Positions 1-8,994 of a DNA stretch of 64,000 bases are shown one piece after another. The position numbers were made by a program, and so were the translations under genes. The DNA is from Flavobacterium ajazii. GTDB lineage: Bacteria > Bacteroidota > Bacteroidia > Flavobacteriales > Flavobacteriaceae. How positions within the stretch are numbered: the stretch's first letter is position 1; each line of letters begins with the position of its first letter. The DNA is taken from the NCBI RefSeq assembly GCF_010614725.1, contig NZ_JAAEHL010000007.1, positions 1 through 64,000 on the forward strand, written 5' to 3'. The notes below the pieces were generated by a model. It searched no databases. It saw only the letters and a list, made by a program, of their open reading frames with translations, and had not been told where the DNA came from.

Positions 1-253
1 CAAGCTTTTTTAATGAGTTTTTTTCCTTTTTTTTAAATCTTTTTCTTAACTAACTCATAACAGCTTATTTACATTTTAAAATTTCTCCCAATATTGTACG
101 GGTTTTCTGAATAGCACCGGATTTTTGGCAGTTTTTACCCTTTTCTCTTTATCCTTTTTGAAGAGTTTTTATCCTTTACCAAGCTTTTTAGAGGATTTTT
201 CAGGATTTTAAAACTCTTTCCTACTCAAAACTTCTTTTGAAAACTCAAATCCA

Positions 254-335
254 TAGCCCCCATAGAAGCGAAAATCCTTTTTAGATAAGGGTACCGCCCC
301 AAAAGATTGTAGCGGATAGTGGGAAATAGCTCCTG
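254..335 (+). repeat. Dispersed structured intergenic repeat, copy 1 (degenerate)
   Basis: It starts TAGCCCCCATAGAAGCG and ends AGCGGATAGTGGGAAATAGC followed by TCC, matching copies at 14998, 41488 and 44480 (reverse strand). The outer ATCCTTTT / AAAAGAT arms are kept. The central stem is weak here (a short GGG/CCC pairing), so this copy looks decayed. Confidence 0.7.
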
Positions 336-525
336 ATTTTTCAAAATTCAAAACTCTAAACTTTAAAAGAACTTCTACCTCCCTCAACCAAACAAAACTT
401 TACTCTTAATATATGATAGTATAATATTCCCTACTTATATATGTATAAAAAACAAACCCGACAGATTTTCGAAAGCTATAAAAGTGAAGACCCTAACAAA
501 AACATACTTATATATACTTCAAACT

Positions 526-562
526 AAAAAACCGACAAGATTAAAACTTATCGGCTTTTCTT
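526..562 (-). terminator. Terminator of the DsbA-family gene
   Basis: CCGACAAG at 532-539 pairs with CTTATCGG at 547-554 with one mismatch. A run of A on the plus strand just before it gives a U-tract in the minus-strand transcript. It lies about 20 bases beyond the stop codon of the minus-strand oxidoreductase gene. Confidence 0.55.
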
Positions 563-579
563 TTCCTATTTTCTAAAGG

Positions 580-1209
580 TTATTTCTTGATCTCATTAAT
601 TGTTTGCACAAAAGTTTCTACAGGCTGTGCTCCTGAAACCGCATATTTCCTATCAAAAACAAAAAACGGAACACCTCTTACACCTATTTCCTGAGCTTCG
701 TCAATATCAGCTTTAACATTACTCAAATATAAAGATTCATTTTCAACCACATCCTGCACTTCATTGTTCTCTAACCCGCATTGAACCCCTAATTCTATCA
801 AAGTTGAAACATTACCCAAATCTCTTCCTTCAGTAAAATAGGCCCTGAAGAAAATTTCTTCCATTTCACCTCCTAAACCTTTTGATTTGGCTAATTGGAT
901 AATTCGGTGAGCTGTCAGCGAATTTGAAATAATCGCTTTGTCAAAATTATAATCCAATCCCACACTTTTTGCTCTTTCCGCAACTCCTTTATGCATTTCT
1001 TTGGACTGTTCAAGTGTAATAGCTTTGTGTTCTGCCAAAAAAGCATAAACATCTTTTCCCGGTTGCGAAGTTATTAATGGGTCAAGCTGAAAACTTTTCC
1101 ATTCAATTTCAAATTCATCATTTGGAAATTCAGCCAAAGCCGATTCCAACAGTCTTTTTCCGATATAACAAAACGGGCACATAATATCCGACCAAATTTC
1201 TATTTTCAT
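580..1209 (-). CDS. DsbA family (FrnE-like) thiol oxidoreductase
   Basis: A 209-residue cytoplasmic-looking thioredoxin-fold protein of the DsbA/FrnE/2-hydroxychromene isomerase group, with no signal peptide. The redox motif CPFC sits at C11-C14 right after the first strand (IEIWSDIMCPFC). The cis-proline loop is near the C-terminus (GVRGVPFFVFD), followed by the SGAQP segment typical of FrnE-type proteins. The family carries out disulfide exchange; some members are linked to polyketide pathways or stress, but nothing nearby supports such a role, so the substrate is unknown. It appears monocistronic, with its own terminator and a gap of over 200 bases to dnaN. Confidence 0.88.
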   Translation of the reverse strand: MKIEIWSDIMCPFCYIGKRLLESALAEFPNDEFEIEWKSFQLDPLITSQPGKDVYAFLAEHKAITLEQSKEMHKGVAERAKSVGLDYNFDKAIISNSLTAHRIIQLAKSKGLGGEMEEIFFRAYFTEGRDLGNVSTLIELGVQCGLENNEVQDVVENESLYLSNVKADIDEAQEIGVRGVPFFVFDRKYAVSGAQPVETFVQTINEIKK

Positions 1210-1304
1210 TTTTTACTATGTTTATTTATCTTAAAACCTCAGTTTTTGACTTAATACAAAGTACGTACTTTTTTTTGCAAGTCAATCCAACATAGATCAA
1301 AATA

Positions 1305-1337
1305 AAAAACCGCAACTCTGTTTAAGAATTGCGGTTT
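1305..1337 (-). terminator. Terminator downstream of dnaN
   Basis: AAAACCGCAA and TTGCGGTTTT form a strong inverted repeat around an 11-13 base loop. The leading A-run on the plus strand becomes a U-tract on the minus-strand transcript. It lies about 100 bases past the dnaN stop. Confidence 0.65.
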
Positions 1338-1441
1338 TCAGGTATAAAAAATGGTTGGTTAATAGCGATATTTTTTTTTACAATGATATGTCTTTAATTT
1401 GAAACTAAAAAAAATCCCTGTAACAAAAAGAAGTTTTGATG

Positions 1442-2560
1442 TTAACTATTTAACATCACGGGCATTACCAACATTGTAACAGTTTCTCCTTCTTCTAAAC
1501 CATCAACTGGCGTAAGAATTCCTGCCCTGTTAGGCAATGACATCTCCAACATAATCATGTCTGACTGTAAATTAGTAAGCATTTCTGTTAAAAAACGTGA
1601 ATTGAAACCAATTTGCATATCATCTCCCTGATAATCGCAAGTTAATCTTTCCTCAGCTTTATTTGAGTAATCGATATCTTCAGCAGAAACATTCAATTCG
1701 GCTCCTGCAATTTTCAAACGGATTTGATGTGTGGTTTTATTTGAGAAAATAGCAACACGACGAACAGAACTTAAAAATAAAGAACGATCGATCATTAACT
1801 TGTTTGGATTTTCTTTAGGAATTACCGCTTCATAATTGGGGTATTTACCATCAATCAAACGACACATTAAAATATAGTTATCAAATGAAAAAGTCGCATT
1901 TGAATCATTGTATTCAATTTTTACCTCAGCATCAGAAGTACTTAAAATACTTTTCAAAATATTCAAGGGCTTCTTTGGCATGATAAAATCAGCTACCTGA
2001 GATGCTTTTACATCTGTGCGGGCATATTTTACTAATTTATGAGCATCTGTCGCAACAAACGTTAATCCTTCTGGTGAAAACTGAAAGAAAACACCTGACA
2101 TAACCGGACGCAAATCATCGTTTCCGGCTGCGAAAATAGTTTTGCTTACAGCGGTTGCCAAAACATCCGCAGGTACCAAAGTCACAGAAGGATCTTCAAG
2201 ATTAACTGCTTTTGGAAACTCTTCTCCCGCAGCGTATGCTACAGCATATTTTCCTGAATTAGAACTAATTTCAACAGTATTATTATCTTCAACAGTAAAA
2301 GCTAAAGGCTGTTCCGGGAAAGTCTTTAAAATTTCAAGTAATAATTTTGCAGGTACCGCCACACTTCCTTTACTTGTAGAATCGATTGATAATGTAGCAG
2401 ACATTGTTGTTTCAAGATCCGAAGCCGAAACAGTTAACTCATTATTATTTAGTTCAAATAAGAAGTTATCTAAAATAGGCAACGTATTGTTGCTATTAAT
2501 TACACTACCTAAAACCTGTAATTGTTTTAATAAGTACGAACTCGATACTATAAATTTCAT
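1442..2560 (-). CDS. dnaN: DNA polymerase III sliding clamp (beta subunit)
   Basis: The 372-residue length and sequence match the bacterial beta clamp along its whole length: an N-terminal MKFIVSSSYLLKQLQVLG, three repeated clamp domains of about 120 residues each, and a C-terminal MLVMPVMLNS typical of Bacteroidota DnaN. The dimeric ring encircles DNA and tethers polymerase III and other clamp-binding enzymes. The gene is not next to dnaA or recF, in line with the scattered replication genes of this phylum. A good promoter is visible immediately upstream, so it is probably transcribed alone. Confidence 0.97.
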   Translation of the reverse strand: MKFIVSSSYLLKQLQVLGSVINSNNTLPILDNFLFELNNNELTVSASDLETTMSATLSIDSTSKGSVAVPAKLLLEILKTFPEQPLAFTVEDNNTVEISSNSGKYAVAYAAGEEFPKAVNLEDPSVTLVPADVLATAVSKTIFAAGNDDLRPVMSGVFFQFSPEGLTFVATDAHKLVKYARTDVKASQVADFIMPKKPLNILKSILSTSDAEVKIEYNDSNATFSFDNYILMCRLIDGKYPNYEAVIPKENPNKLMIDRSLFLSSVRRVAIFSNKTTHQIRLKIAGAELNVSAEDIDYSNKAEERLTCDYQGDDMQIGFNSRFLTEMLTNLQSDMIMLEMSLPNRAGILTPVDGLEEGETVTMLVMPVMLNS

Positions 2561-2617
2561 CTCTCTTTTTTTATTTTTTGTGCTTATTTAGCAATTTAAC
2601 CCTAAATAAACCGATTA

Positions 2618-2649
2618 CAAATATATCGTAAACAATCTTAGTTTTGCAA
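2618..2649 (-). promoter_or_regulatory. Bacteroidota-type promoter of dnaN
   Basis: Read on the minus strand there is a TATATTTG -7 box (plus-strand positions 2618-2625), preceded by a TTG -33 element (2647-2649) with 21 bases between. This fits the TTG-N17-23-TAnnTTTG consensus known for Flavobacterium. The -33 element overlaps the 3' end of gldG. Confidence 0.55.
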
Positions 2650-4350
2650 TTTTTTTATTAACATCTGCTTGCTATATTTTCTTTTTCGGATATAGGTAAA
2701 TACAAGCCCGAAAATCAATAAAATTAAGATTGGAAGTCCGACAGTTATGAATTGTGACGTCGTATAGTTTTCATAAACTTTCTCTTTATCCAACAAAGGT
2801 AAATCCAAATCTTTACTTCTAATGTTAATAAGTCCCGTATCATCCAGAAGATAATTGATACAATTCATTATAAAATCTTTGTTGTCATATAAATTTCCTG
2901 AGCGCTGGTCATACCCCAATTCAACCGGCATCATGTTTTTATCTAATTGATTTCGAGCAATGTCACCATCAGCAACAACAATCATTTTGTTTGGTTTTCC
3001 TTGTGATGCAAAAGAATTGTCTTTAAAAGGCAACACCCTATTTTCAAAGGCTGAATGAAAAGAACCTTCTAATAAAACTGCAAGAGGCAAATTTCCTTTG
3101 TTAAGATAATCTTTTGGAGAAGTCTGCTCTGAGACAATTTCTAAATTAACCTCAGCTGGCGTTCCTATTTTTTTTGAATAAGGCGATGACTGCAATAAAA
3201 CCGTTTTTTTAATTCCGTTTTTCAAGGTATCAATTGGACTTGCGAAGTCAAATTTTACTCCACCTAGGTTTTTTACAATTGGATGCTTACTTTCAGGCGA
3301 AACAAGCGGAGCAAACTTCCAGACAAAATCCTGGTATTGTGTTGCACTTCCCTGTTCTCCTGTAGCCAGTTTTAATGGACTTCCCTGCTCGTCTTTTACC
3401 AAATCCGGATTAATTCTGACGCCATATTTAAAAAACATATCATTAAGATTCAAATCTCTTGGATAAGCTAAAGTCGCTCCTGCCTGATTGTACAAACTAT
3501 CCATATCTGCTGCAACCTGATCAATCATCCACAAGGTTTTACCTCCATTCATGATAAACTGATCCAAAACTTCCTTTTCTTCATCAGTAAAAGTTTCAGT
3601 AGGTTTTGAAATGATTGCTAAATCATATTTTTTAAGTGCATTTAAAGTTCCGTTTGGATCTTTGGCTACCGAATCTAATGTAAAAGGCCCGATGAAATAA
3701 TTTTCACGTATTTGCAACAACATTTTGGCTATATATTGCTCTTTTATTTCACCGTTCCCTTTGATAATTGCAACCTTCTTCTGTTTGTCTTTAGTAATTT
3801 TATTAACAGCATCTGCAATAGAATACTCCAAATGTTGAATAGAACCAATCACTTTTTGGGTAGTCGAAGCTCCCATTCTGTTTTTCAGCAAAGGAATATT
3901 AACTTCTTTATTATTATAAACTGCAATCGCCCATGGAAAAACCATTTCCTGTGATTGCTTCCCTTTGTCATCAACAGTAATATTTATTGGCGTAAGCCCT
4001 TTTTGATACAATGATTTCATCAAATCCATGCTTTCGTCTGCGTTTTCCATAGGATTCACAAATTCGAAAACAATATTGGAATTATAAGCCTGAAATTCTT
4101 CCAGCAATTGTTTTGTCTCCTGTTGCAAACGTCTGAAATCGGCAGGCAGATCCCCTTCCATATAAATCTTAATCGACAACGGATTTTTGACTTGTCTTAA
4201 GATTTGCAGAGAGGTTTCGGATAAAGTATAACGTTTATCTTTAGTCAAATCGAAACGGTAAAAAAAGAAAGTTCCCAATACATTCAGGACAACCAAAACC
4301 AAAATAGTCGCCCACAAAGTTTTGATATTTATTTTAGCTGATGCTTTCAT
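2638..4350 (-). CDS. gldG: Gliding-motility ABC transporter auxiliary protein GldG
   Basis: A 570-residue protein with one N-terminal transmembrane helix (about residues 12-32), a large periplasmic region of the ABC-transporter auxiliary domain type, and a C-terminal transmembrane helix (about 535-555) ending in a basic tail. Its start codon overlaps the gldF stop by one base (TAATG), so it is translationally coupled. In Flavobacterium johnsoniae, GldA (ATPase), GldF and GldG form an ABC transporter needed for gliding; gldA is usually encoded elsewhere, as it appears to be here. The exact substrate of the transporter is not known. Confidence 0.93.
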   Translation of the reverse strand: MKASAKINIKTLWATILVLVVLNVLGTFFFYRFDLTKDKRYTLSETSLQILRQVKNPLSIKIYMEGDLPADFRRLQQETKQLLEEFQAYNSNIVFEFVNPMENADESMDLMKSLYQKGLTPINITVDDKGKQSQEMVFPWAIAVYNNKEVNIPLLKNRMGASTTQKVIGSIQHLEYSIADAVNKITKDKQKKVAIIKGNGEIKEQYIAKMLLQIRENYFIGPFTLDSVAKDPNGTLNALKKYDLAIISKPTETFTDEEKEVLDQFIMNGGKTLWMIDQVAADMDSLYNQAGATLAYPRDLNLNDMFFKYGVRINPDLVKDEQGSPLKLATGEQGSATQYQDFVWKFAPLVSPESKHPIVKNLGGVKFDFASPIDTLKNGIKKTVLLQSSPYSKKIGTPAEVNLEIVSEQTSPKDYLNKGNLPLAVLLEGSFHSAFENRVLPFKDNSFASQGKPNKMIVVADGDIARNQLDKNMMPVELGYDQRSGNLYDNKDFIMNCINYLLDDTGLINIRSKDLDLPLLDKEKVYENYTTSQFITVGLPILILLIFGLVFTYIRKRKYSKQMLIKKLQN

Positions 4351-5075
4351 TAGGCTTTAAAAGATTTTAATTGATAAACTGTAAACGATAAAAACAAAAC
4401 GGTAATACTTAAAAAGTAAATTACATCACGGGTATCAATTACTCCTCTGCTCATACTTTTAAAATGATCCTGCATACCCAATGCCGGAATAAAACCTGAA
4501 AATCCCGGAATCAGAGAAGCAATGCTTTCAAAACCGAAATAAAAGAAGAAGCATAAAAAGACCGAAATAATAAAAGCTACAATTTGATTTTCTGAAAGCG
4601 TAGAAGTAAAAATTCCAATAGCCGAATAAGAAGCAATCAGGAATAACAATCCGAAATAAGAACCGATTGTGCTTCCCATATCTATATTCCCTTCCGGTAA
4701 TCCAAGATCCGAAATTACTTTTATATAAATTAAGGTTGGTATAATCGCCAGAATAATCAAAAATAAAGCTCCGAAAAACTTGCCGTTTACGATTTCCCAA
4801 ATTGACAAAGGCTTAGTTAAAAGCAATTCCAGTGTTCCTTGTTTTTTTTCATCAGAAAAACTTCTCATGGTAACAGCCGGAATCAGAAAAATCAGAATCC
4901 ATGGCGCTAATGTGAAAAACGGAGTTAAATCGGCATAACCTGTGTTCAGGATATTATAATCTCCTTCAAAAACCCATAAAAAAAGTCCATTGGAAATTAA
5001 GAAAATCGCAATGACCAAATAGCCAACAGGAGATCCAAAAAAGGATTTTATTTCCTGTAAAATGATTGATTTCAT
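4350..5075 (-). CDS. gldF: Gliding-motility ABC transporter permease GldF
   Basis: A 241-residue integral membrane protein with about six hydrophobic segments, of the ABC-2 permease type. The cytoplasmic loop FSDEKKQGTLELLLTKPLS is the conserved coupling region of this family. It is the first gene of a two-gene gldF-gldG operon with a one-base overlap. The ATPase partner GldA is not in the window. The leader contains a 21-base element that is shared with the valS leader (see separate entry). Confidence 0.94.
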   Translation of the reverse strand: MKSIILQEIKSFFGSPVGYLVIAIFLISNGLFLWVFEGDYNILNTGYADLTPFFTLAPWILIFLIPAVTMRSFSDEKKQGTLELLLTKPLSIWEIVNGKFFGALFLIILAIIPTLIYIKVISDLGLPEGNIDMGSTIGSYFGLLFLIASYSAIGIFTSTLSENQIVAFIISVFLCFFFYFGFESIASLIPGFSGFIPALGMQDHFKSMSRGVIDTRDVIYFLSITVLFLSFTVYQLKSFKA

Positions 5076-5087
5076 GTAAAAACATTT

Positions 5088-5108
5088 ATTCGTTTAATCG
5101 TTGATTTG
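5088..5108. repeat. 21-bp element shared with the valS leader
   Basis: ATTCGTTTAATCGTTGATTT plus G matches positions 30844-30864 with a single difference. Both copies lie just upstream of the start codon of a minus-strand gene, 12 bases before gldF and 32 bases before valS. The function is unknown. Confidence 0.6.
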
Positions 5109-5278
5109 CTTACTTGCTTTAGTATTAACATCCAAAAGCATTACAAGCGCGCAAAAGTACCAAAATTGATTGTCTTTTTAGAAAAAAAATAAAAATTCAG
5201 TAATGAATTACTTTACTTGTTTTCCAACGTAAAGAGCCAAATTATATTTCATTTAAAACTGAACCTTAAATCTAAGTT

Positions 5279-6109
5279 TTAAGAAAACTTAATCATAATC
5301 ACATCACGATAATTTAATCCTAACAAACTATTTGCAGAACCCACTTTTGAAGGATTACTTCTAAAAATGGCAATTTCAAGAAAACCGGCTTCGTTAAAAA
5401 TAGCCAGTTTTTCTCCTTCATAAGTTTTGATTGGATATTTATCAGAGGTTGCGATAGCCGAATAATTAGGCAAAATAGTTTTGATACTTTTGGGTTTCAT
5501 CTCTATTTCATACTGACGCCCTTTTGAAACTTCTAAAAACTGTTTTTTAGAAATATTGGTTACAACGTTGCCAAAATGGTCAATATAAATTACATATCCT
5601 TTTAGCGAATTTCCGTCAGCTCCAACAACCGCCTGAAGTTCGGTTACTTCTTTAATTTCAGAAACTTCTTTTCCAATAACATTCAATAAACCGCCTTTTG
5701 CAAGATGGCAGGCTACTTGTATAAAAATATCCAGATCAGTAAATTCAATAGGGAAACGGTCGTGAATATTGATTTCTACCATTTTTTGCGGAACGATTTT
5801 CTGCGTGAGCATACTCAAAATTCCGTTATCAGCACAAATAAAAAAATGATCATTCCATTGTATGGCGATGTGCTGGTTCTCTTTATTACGCTCAATATCG
5901 ACCCCAATCAGATGTACAGTTCCTTTTGGAAAACTTAAATACGAAGCACCAATAACATAACTTGCTTCAGCAGTGTTAAATGGATCTATATCGTGCGAAA
6001 TATCAATAATTTTTGCTTCCGGAATTTCCGAAAGTATTTTACCCTTCAGCGAACCAACAAAGTGGTCTTTCAAGCCGTAATCAGTAGTGAGGGTAATTAT
6101 TGACATCAT
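5279..6109 (-). CDS. S-adenosyl-L-methionine hydrolase (DUF62 / SAM hydroxide adenosyltransferase)
   Basis: The 276-residue length and motifs match the DUF62 family: TLTTDYGLKDHFVGSLKG at the N-terminus, DISHDIDPF, ADNGILSML, and the C-terminal domain motif IDHFGNVVTNI. Characterised family members split SAM into adenosine and methionine using water; the actinobacterial fluorinase and chlorinase are specialised relatives. Nothing here suggests halogenation, so the hydrolase activity is the default inference. Two adjacent methionines make the start ambiguous by one codon. The gene is divergent from phoH, sharing a 178-base intergenic region. Confidence 0.9.
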   Translation of the reverse strand: MMSIITLTTDYGLKDHFVGSLKGKILSEIPEAKIIDISHDIDPFNTAEASYVIGASYLSFPKGTVHLIGVDIERNKENQHIAIQWNDHFFICADNGILSMLTQKIVPQKMVEINIHDRFPIEFTDLDIFIQVACHLAKGGLLNVIGKEVSEIKEVTELQAVVGADGNSLKGYVIYIDHFGNVVTNISKKQFLEVSKGRQYEIEMKPKSIKTILPNYSAIATSDKYPIKTYEGEKLAIFNEAGFLEIAIFRSNPSKVGSANSLLGLNYRDVIMIKFS

Positions 6110-6287
6110 TTTGTTTATAACTATTGGTAGTATTTAAACCTAAATTTCATTAAATTTGAGAAATGCAAATCTAATAATACTTAACGCAAATTGAAAGAAA
6201 GAAATACAATTTGCCCTTAAAGATATAAACATACCCGACAACAATAGATTTACAAACAAATTTATTTTTAATTTAAAACTACCTCAT

Positions 6288-7238
6288 TTGAACGAAAGAA
6301 TAATCGAGCTAATAGACATCGCTCCTAAAGAATTTTGGGGCGCTCAGGACAGCCATTTAGAAATAATCAAAAAGTATTACCCAAAGCTTAAAATCGTAGC
6401 ACGAGGGACCACTTTAAAGGCTTTTGGCGAAAAAGAAGTTTTAGATGAATTCGAAAAGAGATTTCAGAGGCTTATGCTTCATTTTACCCGATACAACAAC
6501 ATTGATGATAATGTAATTGAACGTGTAATAATGAGTGATGGTCAGGACGAAAAAAAAGCTTATGACCACGACAAAATATTGGTTCACGGAGTTGGCGGTA
6601 AAATTGTAAAAGCAATGACCCCTAACCAGCAGCTGTTGGTTGATACCATCAAAAAGAACGATATGGTTTTTGCTGTTGGACCTGCTGGAACCGGAAAAAC
6701 GTACACGGGTGTCGCAATGGCCGTAAAAATGCTGAAAGACAAGGAAGTTAAAAGAATCATATTGACCCGTCCGGCAGTTGAAGCAGGAGAAAATCTGGGA
6801 TTCCTTCCCGGAGATATGAAAGAAAAACTGGATCCTTATATGCAGCCGCTTTATGATGCGTTGCGTGATATGATTCCGAATGAAAAACTGGAAGACTATA
6901 TCCTGAAAGGAATTATTCAGATTGCTCCTTTAGCCTTCATGCGTGGACGAACTTTAGACAATGCGTTTGTAATACTTGATGAAGCACAAAACACCACACA
7001 CTCACAAATGAAGATGTTTTTGACGCGTATGGGGAAAAATGCGAAATTTATGATTACTGGCGATCCGGGTCAGGTTGATTTACCTCGTCGCACAATTTCC
7101 GGACTTAAAGAAGCTCTTTTGGTACTGAAAGATATTGAAGGCATCGGAATTATTTATCTAGACGATAAAGATATCGTACGTCACAGATTAGTTAAAAAGG
7201 TTATTGATGCTTATAAGCAAATAGAAAATCACGATTAA
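6288..7238 (+). CDS. PhoH family ATPase
   Basis: A 316-residue PhoH/YbeZ-type protein. An N-terminal KH-like region (about residues 1-80) precedes the P-loop domain with Walker A GPAGTGKTYT (131-140) and Walker B FVILDEAQN (about 227-235). The family hydrolyses ATP and works with the ribosome-maturation RNase YbeY in other bacteria. The start is TTG at 6288: the residues NERIIELIDIAPKEFWG are the conserved family N-terminus and no ATG is available upstream in frame. Confidence 0.93.
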   Translation: MNERIIELIDIAPKEFWGAQDSHLEIIKKYYPKLKIVARGTTLKAFGEKEVLDEFEKRFQRLMLHFTRYNNIDDNVIERVIMSDGQDEKKAYDHDKILVHGVGGKIVKAMTPNQQLLVDTIKKNDMVFAVGPAGTGKTYTGVAMAVKMLKDKEVKRIILTRPAVEAGENLGFLPGDMKEKLDPYMQPLYDALRDMIPNEKLEDYILKGIIQIAPLAFMRGRTLDNAFVILDEAQNTTHSQMKMFLTRMGKNAKFMITGDPGQVDLPRRTISGLKEALLVLKDIEGIGIIYLDDKDIVRHRLVKKVIDAYKQIENHD

Positions 7239-7376
7239 TTTTTATTTTTTTAGTGAAATGTTAAATGTAAATCGTGAATTTGTGTTTTAACATTTATTAA
7301 TATTCGTTTTGTACATTTTTCAACGAAAGGTGCAAAACGAATATTTTTTTTGGAAAAATTTCAAAACAGCAATAAA

Positions 7377-7862
7377 ATGAAAATTAAAATATTAGCTTAC
7401 ATATCAATTATCTGTTTGATTTCATGTAAAAAATCAGAAATTCCTGTTAACAAATTTATTAGAACTTGGTATGATACAGAATATATTGTTCCGGGAAAAT
7501 CAAGTATTATAATAAAGAAAGATAGTTCTTTTTATTATAGAAGTGCGGGCTGTGATTGGAGAGTAAAATCTAAAGGTCATTGGAAAATAATTGGAGATTC
7601 AATAGAGTTAAACAGTACAACTAGTGATACATGCTATAGAATGTTCCCATTTGTTGAATGTATTTCTTTTGAAAAATACAAAGGGAAAGATTTATTGACT
7701 ATTCCAAACTGTACCCCTAAGGACGATGCTTCTTTTGCGATTTTCAATAAAGAAATATTTTATATTAAAAATGATTCTTTAGTTTATAAATTAAAAGCTA
7801 GTTCTAATTGTCCTGATACTTTAAAAATAGCTTATGCAAGAACTCAAAAAATTAAAAGATAA
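7377..7862 (+). CDS. Small lipoprotein of unknown function
   Basis: About 161 residues from the ATG at 7377; a TTG nine codons upstream is also open but gives a less sensible signal peptide. The N-terminus MKIKILAYISIICLISCKKS is a classic lipoprotein signal with lipobox LISC, so it is probably lipid-anchored after processing by Lgt and Lsp. The rest resembles a lipocalin-like or META-type small fold with several cysteines (SAGCDW, SDTC, FVEC, NCTP), but I do not recognise a family. By eye it is more AT-rich than its neighbours, so it may be a lineage-specific addition between phoH and purC. Confidence 0.72.
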   Translation: MKIKILAYISIICLISCKKSEIPVNKFIRTWYDTEYIVPGKSSIIIKKDSSFYYRSAGCDWRVKSKGHWKIIGDSIELNSTTSDTCYRMFPFVECISFEKYKGKDLLTIPNCTPKDDASFAIFNKEIFYIKNDSLVYKLKASSNCPDTLKIAYARTQKIKR

Positions 7863-7961
7863 GATTAAAGATTAGAGTTTTATCTATCTTCATAAATTTT
7901 TAAGTAAATCGTTAAATAAATAATAAACTTGTCTTATTTCGGGCTTTCAAACGTTTCAAAC

Positions 7962-7993
7962 TTTGGTCTTCCGGGCTTAAAAGCTTAATTTTG
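7962..7993 (+). promoter_or_regulatory. Bacteroidota-type promoter of the HAD phosphatase
   Basis: TTTG at 7962-7965, a 20-base spacer, then TAATTTTG at 7986-7993, a full match to the flavobacterial TTTG / TAnnTTTG consensus. The ATG of the gene follows 27 bases after the -7 box. Confidence 0.65.
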
Positions 7994-8019
7994 CATTTCA
8001 TAAATATTTGAATATTAAT

Positions 8020-8850
8020 ATGACAAAGCTTAAAAATATAAAAGTTGTAGTAAGTGACCTTGACGGAACTTTACTCAACCCACAACACAGAATTTCAGAA
8101 TACACCAAATCCATTTTTCAGGAACTTCACAATCAAGGATATTTAATTATTGTTGCTACAGGCCGTCATCATCTCGATGCGATGGCCATTATCGAAACAC
8201 TTGAAGTTCCGGTTTATCTGGTAAGTTCTAACGGAGGAAGAATTCATTCGCCAAATCAGGAAGAACTTTTTGCTTTCAATTTGGACAGCGATGTGGTTAA
8301 ATCAGCCTTAAATATTGAAATCGATCCTGATATTACGGTAGTATTATTCAAAGAAAAAGTCTGGCAGACTAACAAATGGAATGAAAGACTGAATTCTTTT
8401 CAGGCTGAATTAAAATACCGTCCGGAATTGGTCGATTATAAAACGATAGAAGATTTCAAAGCTATAAAAATCTTTTTTTCATGTGATAATCACGAAAAAT
8501 TAGTAAAAGTGAGAGATGCTGTTTTAGCTAATTCTTCAGAGCATTTACATCATGCTTTTAGTTTACCAACCTGTCTTGAATTCATGGATAAATCTGTAGA
8601 TAAAGCGGTTGCTATTACAAAAGTTTTAGAAAAAGAAGGATTTACTATGGCAGAAACTGTTTCGTTTGGAGATGGTTTTAATGACTTACAAATGCTTTCT
8701 TCTACAGGAAAAGGTTTAATTATGGGAAATGCTCCTGCTCTGTTAAAAGAAACTCTGCCTAATTTAGAAGTTATAAAAACCAATGCCGAAGATGGCGTGG
8801 CAAAATATATTGCTTCTAAAATTTTAGATAAAGAATTTATAGAAGGCTAA
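8020..8850 (+). CDS. Cof-type HAD-superfamily phosphatase
   Basis: 276 residues from the ATG at 8020; an upstream in-frame TTG at 8008 is less likely because it leaves little room after the promoter. Motif I is VVSDLDGTL (nucleophile D13, acid/base D15), motif II is VSSNGG, and motif IV is SFGDGFNDLQML. The cap between motifs II and III is the type IIB cap seen in Cof/YidA proteins. Such enzymes dephosphorylate sugar phosphates, flavin or pyridoxal phosphates; the substrate cannot be read from sequence. Confidence 0.92.
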   Translation: MTKLKNIKVVVSDLDGTLLNPQHRISEYTKSIFQELHNQGYLIIVATGRHHLDAMAIIETLEVPVYLVSSNGGRIHSPNQEELFAFNLDSDVVKSALNIEIDPDITVVLFKEKVWQTNKWNERLNSFQAELKYRPELVDYKTIEDFKAIKIFFSCDNHEKLVKVRDAVLANSSEHLHHAFSLPTCLEFMDKSVDKAVAITKVLEKEGFTMAETVSFGDGFNDLQMLSSTGKGLIMGNAPALLKETLPNLEVIKTNAEDGVAKYIASKILDKEFIEG

Positions 8851-8879
8851 CCTAAAAATATATTTTCATCAAAATAGAG

Positions 8880-8911
8880 AATCCCTGAAATATTTATTCA
8901 GGGATTTTTTT
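8880..8911 (+). terminator. Terminator of the HAD phosphatase gene
   Basis: AATCCCTGAA pairs perfectly with TTCAGGGATT around a 7-base AT loop, followed by a run of T. It lies 30 bases after the stop codon. Confidence 0.85.
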
Positions 8912-8994
8912 ATTAAATAGATGTTTTACAAAGAATTTCACAAAGAAATCATTTTTTAATACTTTCATAATGTACTTTTGTTTTCTCAAAAAAT

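Larger units (their letters stand above)
1..579. other. Gene-free region at the left window edge
   Basis: No convincing coding sequence was found. The first 250 bases are very T-rich on the plus strand with many stops. Positions 254-335 hold a degenerate copy of the dispersed structured repeat described separately. Near 447-460 there is a lone CCCGACAG half-element resembling the left arm of terminator hairpins elsewhere in the window, without an obvious matching right arm. The last part holds the terminator of the neighbouring oxidoreductase gene. Confidence 0.6.
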
